Shown one piece after another: positions 37,829 to 51,203 of a stretch of 64,000 nucleotides of DNA. The position numbers and the translations under genes are program-made. Below the pieces are notes generated by a model. That model saw only the letters and a program-made list of their open reading frames with translations. It did not search any database and had not been told where the DNA came from. Origin of the DNA: Triplophysa rosa (lineage: Eukaryota > Chordata > Actinopteri > Cypriniformes > Nemacheilidae); assembly GCF_024868665.1 (NCBI RefSeq), contig NC_079897.1, forward strand, positions 5,629,266 through 5,693,265. The letters run 5' to 3'. The stretch's first letter is position 1; the number at the start of each line of letters is the position of its first letter.

Positions 37829-39940
37829 CGTTGCAAAAATATCTCAGTATTTTTTTGTCTTTACTGGTAACAATCACTGTAGTTCCTGGTCGGAGATACT
37901 AAAAAAAAGAATGTAGTATATTTCAATAATAAAAAATCCTTATTACAGTAATCACAATGTTATTAAGAAGTACATTTTTAATGCATGCTCATAGAAATAT
38001 GAAACATAACAGGTCTTATTAGTAGTGTTAAAGTTAAATTAGTTGTGCTTTCTTCATATTTCATCTAACAAGCACCAATTTTTGTTTCAAAAGCAATTTG
38101 CTTTTTCTAAGGCCTGATCTGGGCTAAATCTGCATGAAGCAAATGTATTCCTTGAAGAACATAATAGCTCTAATATCCCCATGTAGGATGCAGTAACATT
38201 TACATGCCTTATTTATGACTTTATTAAAGTTTTTTCTCTATAACCCATACCATCTCCAGATTCCCGGCATATATTTACAGAAATCTCAGCTACTTTTTAA
38301 ATGAATGTAAAATATGTTCTCATCATAAACCACATAAAATTTGCTCATAGTCACTAGGCATAAAGATGAGTTTATTAAAATTGAAAGTAGTGTGGGTTTT
38401 ATTTATATTCAGACTTGATTCTGTAAAACTGCTTTAAAACAATACATATTGTAAAAAAGGTCTATGCAAATAAAAAATATGTAATCTTGTCATGTTGTGT
38501 TGCCTTAACATTTTAAGTATTACAGTTCGTGGCATGGACATGAAATCTAGAATCTATTGATTTGTGTTCATGGACACACATTTTCACCTTTTGTTCGTGT
38601 CAGTCAGCACGACTTTCAATACAGGCCGTGTGTGTATATACATTTAAATATTTATAACATGATATCAAAGGAAGACCCACCCGCTCTTAAAAAAATGGTG
38701 CTTCAAAAGGTTCTTCGGTGCCATAGAAGAACCTTTTGTATCCATAAGGAAACTTTAACATCTGAAGAACCTTTCTGTTTCACAAAAGGTTCTTTGTGGC
38801 GAAAAAAGGCTTTCAGATTATAAAAAAAATTAGAAAGAGATGATTCTTTGTGGAACCAAACATTTTTCTTCTATGGCATTGCTGTGAAGCACCTTTATTT
38901 TTAAGTTTAGACTGCTCCAAACCTAACGTCACAGGGGCAAAATCAAATCATAATAACAAATGAACAAAATAACAGTTGATACACTGTATATTTATACATA
39001 TGTAAGATCAAAATCATACGAAAACCGCTTCAAACCGAGGTAGATGTATTCCCCTTCTTAAACATACACAAAATCGTGAAATTGTTCACAGTCTACAGAT
39101 TATTAGCCCTGTAACAATGACCTTGCATGCAACAACAATGACATTCTCTTCAACACAGAACTAACGTTTCTGGGCGGGACTTCGGTGATGTTTTTCTAAA
39201 ACGTTGAAATGAAAGTTAAAGCACTGATGAACATTACGCAAAATTTTAAAAAGTATTGAAGTTGTTTTGTGTCAACCTTATCCAAATATGGCCAAGAGTT
39301 TCAACCAGGTTTTTGGAGATAGTAATAAGTGTATGCTATTAAGAACTGGTTAAATAGGTTAGTAATTTACAGTTGCTCATGTAAATAAATAAATGATGAA
39401 GGTAAAATATATTATTTAATACATCTATTTTATTTAGACTATCTCTACATATTGATTCGTTTTCAGGAGTTTATTAGTTTGTAAAATAAATAGTATAAAT
39501 ACATAAAATAAAAATAGTAAAGAATGAATGTATTTGTCCAAACATTCGACATTTGGTAGTGTATTTTAATGCTGCATACAATTATTAAATACAATTATAC
39601 ATTAATTATTGTAACATATAACTTTTGACAAACAATAGTTAAATAACATAAACGATTGTCAATTTTTTACATACTTTACATGAAACAACCATCATTACCA
39701 TAATAAAGCTACTTTGATAACTGTGAGTTATTTACCTAGATGCTATTTCAAAATAGTTGGAATAACACAATGGTAAACGTAAATGTGGGCTGTGATAATT
39801 GATACAAATTAGTGGCAGGAAAGTTCTCAGTATCATCTCAGTCATTCAGCCAAATGAAGCAAGTATATGTACTAACTATCTTGTGTAGCCAGGAACTTAT
39901 TCAAATATTTTTGACAGTCAAATGTGTCGGAATTGAAATA
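37829..39940. other. Intergenic, units 3 to 4
   Basis: No gene. It includes a GGTTCTT-rich palindromic repeat at about 38680-38890, then AT-rich sequence. From about 39780 it matches the upstream region of unit 3 (GGAAAGTTCTCAG, CATTCAGCCAAATGAAGCAA). Confidence 0.6.
38683..38890. repeat. GGTTCTT palindromic MITE fragment
   Basis: AAAAGGTTCTTCGGTGCCAT and AGAAGAACCTTTTG alternate in inverted copies, ending in ACCTTTATTTTTAAG. A short relative lies near 16550-16610. Confidence 0.6.
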
Positions 39941-39944
39941 AGAT

Positions 39945-42900
39945 TTTCAGTACACAGTTGATTGTACAGAGAAGAAGAGCTCCAGATACCAGGTATGATA
40001 TTTTGTTTGAGCTAAATGAACTGCAAAGAGAAATGTCTTGACGAACAGCTTCGATTTATGGAACAAAACGAAATTAAATATGTCACTTGCCATGTAAGAA
40101 ATAAGAATGCCTTTAAAATGAAATGTTAAGGTTTTTAGAGCAGAAGAAGAAATGATGTCAAGACAAAACAAGCACTGTGCACAGATATTTGTCAGTGAAA
40201 GCATATTGTATTCAGAAGCAATAGAGATGGGGAGTGTGTTTTGTTTTAACACATTTGTGCACTATGTGTCTCAACTACGATTTGCCAAGTTATATATTAG
40301 TATGTGAATTTAAGTTGGACATATTTATCACGTTTGTATGTCAAATTGTACTTTCTCACCTTAAAATGAATTACTGTCTTATAAACCTGGTGTATAATAC
40401 AAGATGGGAGTAGAATTGTGATTACACCCATGTACTTTTTTCTAGTTAAACTGATAACACACTGTTTCTTTTACTCATTTTAGATTTTTTAATTGCTAGT
40501 CCTTTTCTTGCATTTTAGATATGTTACTTTATGACAGTATTCTTCTTCATTTTGTGTAATTAAAACACGTACATCATATAAGTAAAAAAGATATAAAAAA
40601 GGAAGACACAAGATAGAAATTGTATCTAAATGCATTTTGATGTAAGTTGTGATGTTGGCTAAATGTGACATTTTTTGCACTGCTTGAATCAATCTTATTT
40701 ATTGATTTAGCCTATAAGATGACCAGAGGTCATGAACGTGCCAGCTCACACAAACAAAAGTCTGTGGCGAACCCTAATGCCATTTGAAGGGAAAATCGTG
40801 TAGCCATAGCAAAAAGTATAAACATTTCAAAAGAGAAAGCTTGATAAAGTGCTTTCTATCTGAACAGTCACATTTACTTTTATGCGTGAGAATGTTTAGA
40901 TCTTGCACATATTCTTAGCGTCCTGAGGTAAGAGTCAAGGTTCAGTAAAAATCAAAACGTTGAGCTGTGAAATTTCACTTCTAAACCATTGTGAAAAAAG
41001 CAATAACTATTATTATTAAGACTGTCAAACGATTAATCGCTATTAATTGCACCCAGAATAAAAGTTTGTGTTTATATAATACTGTATGAGTCTGTGTACT
41101 GTGCATATTAATTTTGTATTTATAAAAACATACACATGCATATATTGTATTTAAGAATAATATAAGTTATATAAAAAGAAACGTTTATATATCATTTCAA
41201 TTATTGGTAAATATCAATAAATAAATCTAAATTTTCCTAAATATATGTGATGTGTATGTTTTTGTGTGCATAAATACAAAATTAATATGCACAGTACACA
41301 GACATATATTATGTAAACACAAACTTTTATTGGATGCGATTAATAATTATTATTGTTGTTTTATTATTGTTTTTTTAAGAGATCAGGGAATGAAGCAATT
41401 TAAATGAAGAGCAGTATGGGGCTTAAAATTTTTGCTTGAACAAAACATAAATACACGGCATTGTCTTTTATGAAAAATCTATTTATAAAATTACACTGTA
41501 GAAACTTTTATCAGCTCTTATAGAAATGTGATGTTTGATGACTGTTCCGCTATTAATGACCTTGATATTTACACACAATATATGAAACCTTGTTTTACAA
41601 AACAAAAAAGTTAGAGCAGACCTTTTTTTTCAGTTTGCCATGTGTTTCTCACTGTAAAAAACCCAACTCAAAAAAAGTTCAAACAACTAATTTTGTTGTG
41701 TTGGTTGAGCAAAAGTCCATGAAAAAGTTCACAGAACTTCTTTTAATAAGTTCATTCATTGTAACCAAACATTTTCTTCATTAACTTAAAAATATGAGTT
41801 GTGTGAAAAATTCTTTGCAAGTTCACTCAAAAAGACCTCTATAAATGTAAAAAATTGAGTTACGTCAATGTACAATGAACAAACAAGAGTTTGAAAGTTC
41901 CCAAGATGCACTGCAGTATGTTCAATTCGGTGTTTCTTATTTGTTTTTCTTTTAAAGATTAGTGTTTTAGTTCTTGCTGGAATAATTTATGCTTTAATCT
42001 TGTTGTTACTGTTTGTTATCTGAGTTTTTTTAATGAATGATGGTTTTTGATTGTCACCATGGTTGAGGTTTGTGTGTTCAATGTTGAGGTGTAAGTGCAG
42101 ACCCAACGTAACTCAAACTGTTCAAGCAGTTGTTTGATCAAAGTTTACTCAAATTGTAGTAAAAGACAAAAATATTTGTTTATTTTTAAATAACCAATTT
42201 ATATTCTTTATTTATGTTCAGCCAACAAAAATAATTTGTTATGTTGTTCATTATGTAAACTTGACTATGTTGATGTAATGACTTAAGCATAATTTTTTTG
42301 TACCTCTCAAGAAAACTAATAATCCTAAATTACCTCAATTAATTATTTTTTGTATTGCTAATTACAGTACTTGTTTTAAGTCAGTACAACTAATAATCCT
42401 GAGTTATCCCAATGAATTATTTTAGTTAAATTAGTACAACTTCTATTTCAAAAAGTTGAGTGAACAAGAAAAAGCGAGGGGAAATTAGTACTAAGATTTT
42501 TGTTGTTGTGAAGGCTTACATTTTTTTACAGTGCAGTCTTTCCTTCAGGAATACACAGCATCCAGCATGACGTCAAGGTCAGATACAGTCATGTTCGTGA
42601 TTCTACTGATTGCATCAACGTTTACCCAAGGTCAGAAAAAAAACGTTACTATCCTCATTTGGTTTTGTTTAAATGGAGCATCGCTCTATATTTGGATTCA
42701 TTCTTGTGTGACTCCAAGATCAATTAACATTTTTACATTATTTTTGTTGTCAAGGTCTCACGATAGTGAGCTATGGAAAAAAATTCATCACAGCATTTCC
42801 AGAGAACGTGGGTTACTTCTACCCATACAATTCTTTTAGAGGTCTAAGAGTCACCACCCTCCATAGCGGCACTTCCTTCACTGTCTTCTACAACGGTGGA

Positions 42901-44542
42901 CAAACAACAGAGTCATCCCTACAAGGGGGAAAAACTGTGTTTGTGTCGTTTCCAAACACTTTTGAAGTACATCAACTGAACTACTCCAGTTACTCAATCC
43001 GAATTACCAGTGACAATGACATTGTGGTACATTCTTTCAGTCAGACAAATATAGGTACAGCTACCATTCCAGAGAAAAGTGTCCAGACCCATGTTGTTCA
43101 ACCCATCACAAATCTTGGCACAGACTATTTGATCCCTTCGCTGAATCACTCAGACCTTATCCAAACGTTCAGCGGATCCCCGGCACCCTACTGGTCCCAA
43201 AGATACGGCTCGTTCAAGCTGATCATCATCAATGCAGAGGACACAGAAAACACTGTCACAATATTCCGGAACATTTCAGGCAGTGTGCAAGAAGAAAAAA
43301 TCAAGATCTCATCATACCAGCTCATCCAGTTGCAGGCCAATGCTTCACTGTTCAAGGTTAAATCTAGCCATAAAGTTGCAGTGATTCTGACTCATCCATG
43401 TCTAGAAAATACAGCCTCATGTAAATGCAACATGATAGTGAATCAGATTCTTCCCACAGAATTTCAGGGTCAGAACTTTGTTGTGCCGTACATTCCTGGT
43501 ATAACCCAGAGCCTCTTTCTTATTACATCAAATGACAAGTCTACTTCTCTATTTCACAGTAATGTTCAGTTACAGCCTAATCCATCAGGGCTTCTGTCAC
43601 TTTCAGATCAGACGAAATCTCAGTACGTAAACGCATCGGGAAACGTGTCCCTCAAACTGATCAGTCCAGGTCTTTTCATTGAAGTGATCCCAGAAAACAT
43701 GTTTGCTGCCTGCTACCTGCTGCAGGTCTATTCAGACGTCAAGAATGCTTTAGTGATAGCTGAAACTGGCAGCAAAACTAATGTACACAACCAAAACAGT
43801 CCTGTTACAAATGCTGCATGGACTGAGATTACCGGCACAAAATACTCTTCAGCTATAATACCTTTAACAGAGCAATATACCTTCATCTGGCATCCATCCT
43901 CAAAGATTGCCGTTTATATTCTGGAAAACACTGGCACGACAGTTTATGGAGGACCAGCTATACCTATAAATACACAACCGGGTAAATTTGTAAGAATTCA
44001 CTTCTGATGCCGAATAAGACATACATTAATACAGTTGTAAAGCACATTCGTGATGATTAACATTTTTATGTTTTCATTCAGATGAGTTCGGCTGTGTGGT
44101 GATTCCTGGACAGTTTGAAATCAGAAATGAGCCTCTTAACTGGACTGAGTCCCTGGGTCACTGCACGAGTCTTCAAAAGCACCTCGCCTGTCCTACAAGG
44201 GAATACAATCAGATGGATTTGGCCAATACGGTTAACACAACAGAGGATGAGGAGGCTTGGATTGGTCTGCGACGTAGTCTGATGACAACAGACTGGTACT
44301 GGCAGAGGCAAACACCATCAACAACATCATTACCATCATCATCTGTGGATTACGTTCACTGGGCTGATGGGCAGCCACTGGGCAGTTTGAAGGGCCTTTG
44401 TGCTTCTTTGTCATTGGATCAGGACGATGAGTTCAAATGGAAAAGTGCAAAATGCTGCGAGAAAAAGCGTCCTGTATGCTACAAACCCCCAATATACTTT
44501 TATGTGGAGCTTTTATATCAAGTAGTATACATACAACTTTAG
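39945..44542 (+). CDS. Array unit 4: secreted IgGFc-binding-N-like/C-type-lectin-like fusion protein
   Basis: Coding exons 42591-42630, 42755-43981, 44082-44542; 575 aa. A non-coding exon ends at 39992 (AGATACCAG then GTATGA) and rejoins at 42559. An in-frame ATG 24 bases upstream (42567) would add eight residues, but the other units start at the MFVILL position. The FCGBP-N-like domain begins KFITAFPENVGYFYPY, with HPCLENTASCKCNM and MFAACYL. The lectin-like domain has AWIGLRRSLMTTDWYWQ, the Thr/Pro/Ser insert, WADGQP, LCASLSL and FKWKSAKCC. The last third of the large exon is almost identical to unit 5, while the first third is not. A 0.88-kb MITE sits in the first intron, ending 25 bases before the acceptor region. 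Confidence 0.88.
41022..41350. mobile_element. Large palindromic MITE in unit 4 intron
   Basis: CAAACGATTAATCGCTATTA with AAAAGTTTGTGTTTATATAA on the left is mirrored by TTATGTAAACACAAACTTTT and GGATGCGATTAATAATTA on the right. Confidence 0.8.
41650..42533. mobile_element. DNA element with CACTGTAAAAAA ends
   Basis: CACTGTAAAAAACCCAACTC at the left and CATTTTTTTACAGTG at the right form terminal inverted repeats around 884 bp with no coding sequence. The right end lies close to the acceptor of the signal-peptide exon of unit 4. Confidence 0.7.
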
Positions 44543-47500
44543 GTTCAGATATAGCACCATAAATATATATTTGTGCATTTTTACATCGCTGTCTTTACTG
44601 CTAACAGTCACTATAGTTGCTATAAAATTTATGTAGTCCCTTTATAATCCTCAATATCAAATTACTGTATTCTTAATGCAAAATGTTATTGAAAGAAATA
44701 CATTTCTAATCCACGTTACAATATGTAGGTTTTCTGTTAGCTTGGCATAGTGTTAGAGTTTAGTATCAAAACATAAAGTAACAGGTCTTAGTATGAAATG
44801 AAATCAGATTTCTAAATTATACTCAAATCTTTGAGCTTTTCTGAAAAGTCAATGAACAATTTGTTAGAGGCTAAAGGCCTATGTTTTTCAAAGCAATTTA
44901 TACGAAGAGTTTATTTGCAAAAACAGATCATGCCGTTTTTAAAAATGTTCAAAAGCATTGTTTTTATTGTGTTTTATTGTGTTAATTAGCTATATCTTTT
45001 GAGTTACTATTACTTAATCAAAACAACCCAACTGCAGTTTGATTGACATTACTTGGAATGCACAGTAAAAACATGATTCTTAAAAACGCAGTTATCGGTT
45101 TTTGCAGATGAACTCTTCCGATGCGTTTCAGCTTTTTCTCAAACCCAACCATTTTCGGATTGCCAGCACCCAGGAGCATAGGTTTGTTTGAACATTAAGG
45201 GGCTTTCATTAATCATTGTATACATGCAAATAGCATACATGAAACATTTACTTTTATTTCTTTCCATAATTATTAACTATGTAGTTATGAATTTAATACA
45301 TTTTAACAGAATATAAACAACTATATAGAAATTAATTTGAGTATGTAAGCTGTTTAAACTATGGTGCATAATAAACTATAATAGGCATAAGTAATAGTAT
45401 AATATTCTATGTAATGTCGATAGAAAGTTAAGTGTAAATTGGACTGTTATGGACTGTAAAATGTAGACTGTAGCATGATGTGTATAAACTTCAACTTCCA
45501 CAGCTTCTTTTGTCTGTGCAATATTTTAAGGCAAACTGTTGGTGGCGGTAACGAGCTTTATGGCTTTCAATCTCCGAATTAAACAAAGCAAGGCTTGCTC
45601 TTATTTTGCAGTTTTGTTTACTGTTATATTGTATATTTCCTCAATTTCTACATATTGTGACACTTTAGTTTTGTTCTCAAATGGTAGGCCTAATGGCAAT
45701 TATGCATATGTGTTACTATACATCAGGTTTTAATGGTTATTATTTTTTGTAAATAAACTGCTTGCTTCTGCCTATGAAGTTCTCCTCTTAATTGACGTTT
45801 AATGAATTAGATTTTTCGTCTGAATGTTCATTTCGAGGTAATATTTCTTAAATCCATCTTTTTTATTTTAAATATGATTTCAGGGTGGCACAGATGTGGC
45901 TCAGTTGGTAGCGCTGTTCTCTAAAAGCAAGAATGTTCCAGGTTTGAGTCCCGGTTGAGGTAAATTGCCCCTTGTGTGTGTCTGCATAGGCTACCGTTTT
46001 ATTTACGTACTAACCTTCACTCTTAAAAACATTAAATATTTATTTAAACATATTTAAATATTTTCATAATTTAAATATCTGTTCAAAATAATAAATCGTA
46101 TAGGCCTACTATATGTGAACCAAAGTCAAATTTTCCATATTTCTCTCAAGTTTACAGGCGAATCTTCAAATATTACGTTTTCTCTGGATTGCGATGACGT
46201 TTCCTGCGCACATGGCGCGCACGCTGAAATTAAAATAAGGTATATTAACTATATCGCTTTCATATATATTTCTATGATATTAACACTATATGTAGCCTAA
46301 TAAACCTACTGAAAATACAATTTTGTGTCAATATTCAGCAGTTTAAAACCGGTTTGTTAAACTGTGTATGGAAAAAATAAGTGGCCTAGGCTTAACGTTT
46401 TGATTAGTGTTACTCATATTTTCTGTGAAATTGTTGTGAAATTGACGAGTAGATCCACACAGTGAAGCAGCCGAAAAGCAAAGGGAGGTAGCTTTGATGA
46501 AGGTAAAATCGTGGCCGTATAGCCAGCTATGAGGTCCGGACCTCGGTAATTTTTCATATTAAAAAATAAAATGTGAAGCTCTTAATGAATAATCAGCAGT
46601 TTAAAACTCGTCTGAGTGTCTGTGTTACACGTATATAATTCAGTCAGTTTACAAAGGTGTTTATTGTCCGTGCGTGGTGTAAAAGATGGATTAATTTCAC
46701 TTGACGCGGGAGGCTGGCGGCGTCATCCGATTGGAAGAGTTGTAAATCGTGAGTGAGTGCGTGGGTATGCAATCTCCGCACGGCATACCCGTATAATGAC
46801 ACTTGCACACCCGTTTTCACGTAATGACACTTTAGGAAGTTAATATAGTGGAGGGTTGCGTATATGGGAACATTTATTTTTTATTTTGGACATGTTTTTC
46901 GACGCATGATCTCACAGCATTCCATTGTCAACTTTAGTCATATAAAATCATTTCCCCAAAACAAAATTGTTGACAGTGAAAATGCTGGGTTGCTAGTGTA
47001 ACGGAGACCAGCGAGATAGAGCTGTACAAGTAAACCTGACTCCAAGACTTGAATGGCTGGTATAGTGACAGCTGCTTAGCCTCCACGTTAGAGCGCTCGT
47101 TTCCCATACCGGATAGACGCTGGTGCGAGACTCGTAGAGTATGAGTCATTTTGGGAAACCACTAGCCACAGTATCAAGCCCTGTTTATAGGTATAGGTTT
47201 ATAATTAGTTCACTTTGTCATTCATTATTTTTTTTTTAAGTTGAATGATTTATAGCATTTATTGGTAATATTAGGTCTATAATTATTGACACCCACCACA
47301 GACCTCTCTAATTTTTCAAACCCTGGCTACGGCCTTGGGTAAAATATATATTTTATTTATTGTTTTGGGAAATATTCATATTTTTATTAATATAGGCTAG
47401 TACATATTTGACGTACGTTTGTCTGGTTGTGTATTTCGATGCAGCAAGCTCTCACAAACATTACAATTAGTATTGTAAGAATTAAACCAATGAATACTTT

Positions 47501-47900
47501 TCATTTAGGCTACATTACTGCATTTGGCAGGCTATACGATTTTATCCAGACTTAAAGTGAATTCCAGCTATTCATTTTTTCAACAATATGTGAGAATTAG
47601 GCTAATATAAAGATTTATTGTCAAATAATGCAATCAGAAATGTATTTCTGTCACTTTTTCCTCCCTGGTGTTTTTTAAAATAGTTTAAACGTTTTTAAAC
47701 GCATAGAACAAATGTGGTAAAAATGCAAAATGATCATTTGTAGGAAATATTACATATAAGTGAAATATTTAAAAAATTTGCATTTTAAAATAAAACAAAA
47801 TTCTGCTAAACGAAGCATAAACCGAAGTATCTTATGTAACCAGGATGCAAATCTTAGAGCAAGTCTTTTTTGAAAGTCAAATTTGTCAGAACTGAATTGA
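44543..47900. other. Intergenic, units 4 to 5
   Basis: About 3.3 kb without a gene. It holds a fragment of a tRNA-headed interspersed repeat at 45892-45965 (TGGCTCAGTTGGTAGCGC; GGTTTGAGTCCCGG). The rest is AT-rich apart from a moderately GC-rich patch at 46440-46810, possibly an unidentified repeat. Confidence 0.55.
45892..45965 (+). repeat. Interspersed repeat fragment with tRNA-like boxes
   Basis: GTGGCACAGATGTGGCTCAG, AGCAAGAATGTTCCAGG and TTTGAGTCCCGGTTGAGG match the 5' end of a common teleost repeat. It is degenerate and not a functional tRNA. Confidence 0.6.
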
Positions 47901-47904
47901 GATT

Positions 47905-50529
47905 TCCAGCACGGAGGTGATTTTCAAGAGAAGAGCTCCAGATATCAGGTATGAAATTTTGCTTTAGCTGAGTTAATATTATTATGAACTGTAGTGTCTG
48001 GTTTTGAGTCTGCTTTTATAGAACATAATTCACACTTTACGTGCTAAAATAAATATATTTCTTAATCAAACCAGTTGTGTCAGTACTCGTGTTAACTTTA
48101 AAATACAATGTTAAGATTTCAAGAGATTTATAAAGAAAAAGAAAATGACAGTAAAACCAAAAAGGCACTGGGTGTCAAAAATGATACACCATGTTATAAA
48201 TTGTATATAATATTCACATATTTATCCGGTGTACATGTGAATATCAAATTGTACTTTCTCACCTAAAAATGATTTTTATACAGTAGAATTTCATTAGTTA
48301 AAATGTACTTTTCATGGTACAATTTCTTTTAGTTTGTTTCTGTTTAGATTTTTATCTAGTCCTTTTCTACATTTTTGATATTAGTTGATATGACTTTCCT
48401 TATGAGAAAATGTTTAGATTGTGTGATCTTGCATGACTTTTTAGCATTGAGAGCTAAGAAGTCAAGCTTCAATCAGAATCATGAAAGTCATCTAGCTATC
48501 TAGAAATTTCAGCCAGCACACTTCTAAACACCTTGTTTCTTTGTCTTTTCTTTACAAATGCACAGCATCTCAAGATCAGATACCAGTCATGTTTTTGATT
48601 CTTCTGATTGCATCAACGTTTACCCAAGGTAAGAGAAAACTTTACCCTCCTCTATTGTTTTATTTTATTTTAAATGAAGCATTGCTATTTTTAGATGATA
48701 CTTGTGTGATCCCATGACCAATTAACATGTTTACACTTTTTTTCAAGGACTTACAATAGTGAGCCATGGAAACAGTTTCATCACAGCATTTCCAGAAAAT
48801 TTAGCTTACTTTTACCCATTCACTTCTAGTATAATTCTTACAGTCACCGCCCTGCATGAAGACACTTCCTTCACCGTCTACTTCAACAACACACAAAGAA
48901 CAATACCAAACCTGCAGAGAGGGGCAACCACAAAAGTGATGTTTCCAAAAACTGCTGAAGTACATCAACTAAACTTCTCCACTAACTCGATCCGAATTAC
49001 GAGTACCAAAAATGTTGTAGTACAGTCTTTCAGTCAGACAGGTACCGGCACCATTTTGGAGAAAAGTGTCCAGACCAGTGTTGTTCAACCCATTACAAAT
49101 CTTGGCACAGACTATTTGATCCCTCCACTAAAGCAGTTAGACCTTATCCAAACGTTTGGCGGATCCCCGGCACCCTTCTCGTCCCAAAGATACAGCTCGT
49201 TCAAGCTGATCATCATCAATGCAGAGGACACAGAAAACAACATCACGATAGTCAAGAACATTTCGGGCAGTGTGCAAGAAGAAAACTTTACAATCCCGTC
49301 ATACCAGCTCATCCAGTTGCAGGCCAATGCTTCACTCTTCAAGGTTAAATCTAACCATAAAGTTGCAGTGATTCTGACTCATCCATGTCTAGAAATGACA
49401 GCCTGTAAATGCAACATGATAGTGAATCAGATTCTTCCTACAGAATTTCATGGTCAGAACTTTGTTGTGCCGTACATTCCGGGTATAACCCAGAGCCGCT
49501 TACTTATGACATCAAATGAAAGGTCAACTTCTCTATCTCACAGTAATGTTCAGTTACAGCCTAGTTCATCAGGGCTTCTGTCACTTTCATTTCAGACGAA
49601 ATCTCAGTACGTAAACGCGTCGGGAAACGTGTCCCTCAAACTGATCAGTCCAGGTCTTTTCGTTGAAGTGATCCCAGAAAACATGTTTGCTGCCTGCTAC
49701 CTGCTGCAGGTCTATTCAGACGTCAAGAATGCTTTAGTGATAGCTGAAACTGGCAGCAAAACTAATGTACACAACCAAAACAGTCCTGTTACAAATGCTG
49801 CATGGACTGAGATTACCGGCACAAAATACTCTTCAGCTATAATACCTTTAACAGAGCAATACACCTTCATCTGGCATCCATCCTCAAAGATTGCCGTTTA
49901 TATTCTGGAAAACATTGGCACGACAGTTTATGGAGGACCAGCTATACCTATAAATGATCAACCAGGTAAAACAAATAGTAAATAATTACTTCTGATCCAG
50001 ACTTAAATTAATAAATTGTTGTAAAGCACATCATTGTGAGAGTTAACATTTTTTTTATTTATCCATGCGTTCAGATGAGTTGGGCTGTGTGGTGATTCCT
50101 GGACAGTTTGAAGTAAAAAATGAGCCTCTTAACTGGACTGAGTCCCTGGCTCACTGCACGAGTCTTCAAAGCCAACTTGCCTGTCTTACAAAGGAAGACA
50201 TACAGATGGAGTTGGCCAATATGATTAACACAACAGAGGATGAGGAAGCTTGGATCGGACTACGTCGTAGTCTGATGACAACAGACTGGTACTGGCAGAG
50301 GACACCATCAACAACACCATTACCATCATCATCTGTGGATTACATTCACTGGGCTGATGGGCAGCCACTGGACAAATCTAAGGGCCTTTGTGCGTCGTTG
50401 TCACTGGATCGTGAAGATGCATTCAAATGGAAAAGTGCGAAATGCTGTGAGAAAAAGCGTCCGGTCTGCTACAAACCCCCAACAGTCCTTACTGCTTTAA
50501 CTTCAGGTGTAACACAAAACATTTCTTAG
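47905..50529 (+). CDS. Array unit 5: secreted IgGFc-binding-N-like/C-type-lectin-like fusion protein
   Basis: Coding exons 48589-48628, 48748-49965, 50075-50529; 570 aa. A non-coding exon ends at 47948 (AGATATCAG then GTATGA) and rejoins at 48566. Signal peptide MFLILLIASTFTQG. The FCGBP-N-like domain opens SFITAFPENLAYFYPF; the cysteine cluster is one residue shorter (HPCLEMTACKCNM). The lectin-like domain has AWIGLRRSLMTTDWYWQ, the insert TPSTTPLPSSSVDY, WADGQPLDKS, LCASLSL and FKWKSAKCC, ending in a short hydrophilic tail. First-intron length (617 bp) is the smallest in the array. There is no membrane anchor. Confidence 0.88.
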
Positions 50530-50786
50530 GTTCCCATGTAGCACCACAAAATATATGCATTTTTACACTGTGGCTTTAGTAGTGACAGTCACTGTATAGT
50601 TTCTGGTGAAAGGTACTTAAAAATGAATGTAGTCCATTAATCCACTATTGTAAAATTATCTTTATTAATCATAATGTTACTGAGAGAAATACATGTTTAA
50701 TCCATAGACTTAAAATATAAGTTTGTCTTTGTGAGATTTGTAAGAATTGTAAACTGTTAATATCTAAGAAATTAATAGCTCTAGAC

Positions 50787-51203
50787 CCGATTTCGCCGAC
50801 AAGTCTTATCTTAAACCAAGCTTAGTTAAATTCGAATATTTAAGTCACTTTTATAAAAATGCCTTGGAAATAAGATTTATGGTGTGCATCTTGAGACAAA
50901 ACGATGGCACACACATATTTTAAGATATGTCATGGCAAGTTATTTTCAGTTTAGAAAGCTCAAACACTAATTTTAGTCTGGGACTAGTTTTACACCGTGT
51001 CTACACCGGACGCGACAAGGGCGACGCGACATGACAACCTGCTTGTTGGGTTTGTAACGTCGCGCCGCGCTGCATCCGGTGTGGACAAAATGTTAAATTA
51101 TAATGTGTTCTAATGCATTTCTAATATCTTTTGTCGTGTTGCGTCACGCCGGTCGCGTCCGGTGTAGACACGGTGTTAAACCTTGTCTGTCTGTCTTCCC
51201 TCA
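50787..51203. mobile_element. MITE of the TTTCCCAGACAAG family, carrying a nested insertion
   Basis: ACCCGATTTCGCCGACAAG and TATAAAAATGCC through TTAAACCTTGTCTGTCTG match the element at 22541-22787. It is split by the element at 50993-51175. Confidence 0.65.
50993..51175. mobile_element. Harbinger-type MITE with TTA target duplication
   Basis: CACCGTGTCTACACCGGACG at the left and CGTCCGGTGTAGACACGGTG at the right are a near-perfect inverted repeat. TTA lies directly outside both ends (50990-50992 and 51176-51178). A 3-bp TTA duplication is typical of PIF/Harbinger. It is inserted in the MITE at 50787-51203. Confidence 0.85.

Noticed and set aside
46115..46300. 61-codon frame starting MNQSQIFHISLKFTG
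   Set aside because: No signal peptide or domain, no match to the array units, and located in a repeat-rich intergenic stretch.
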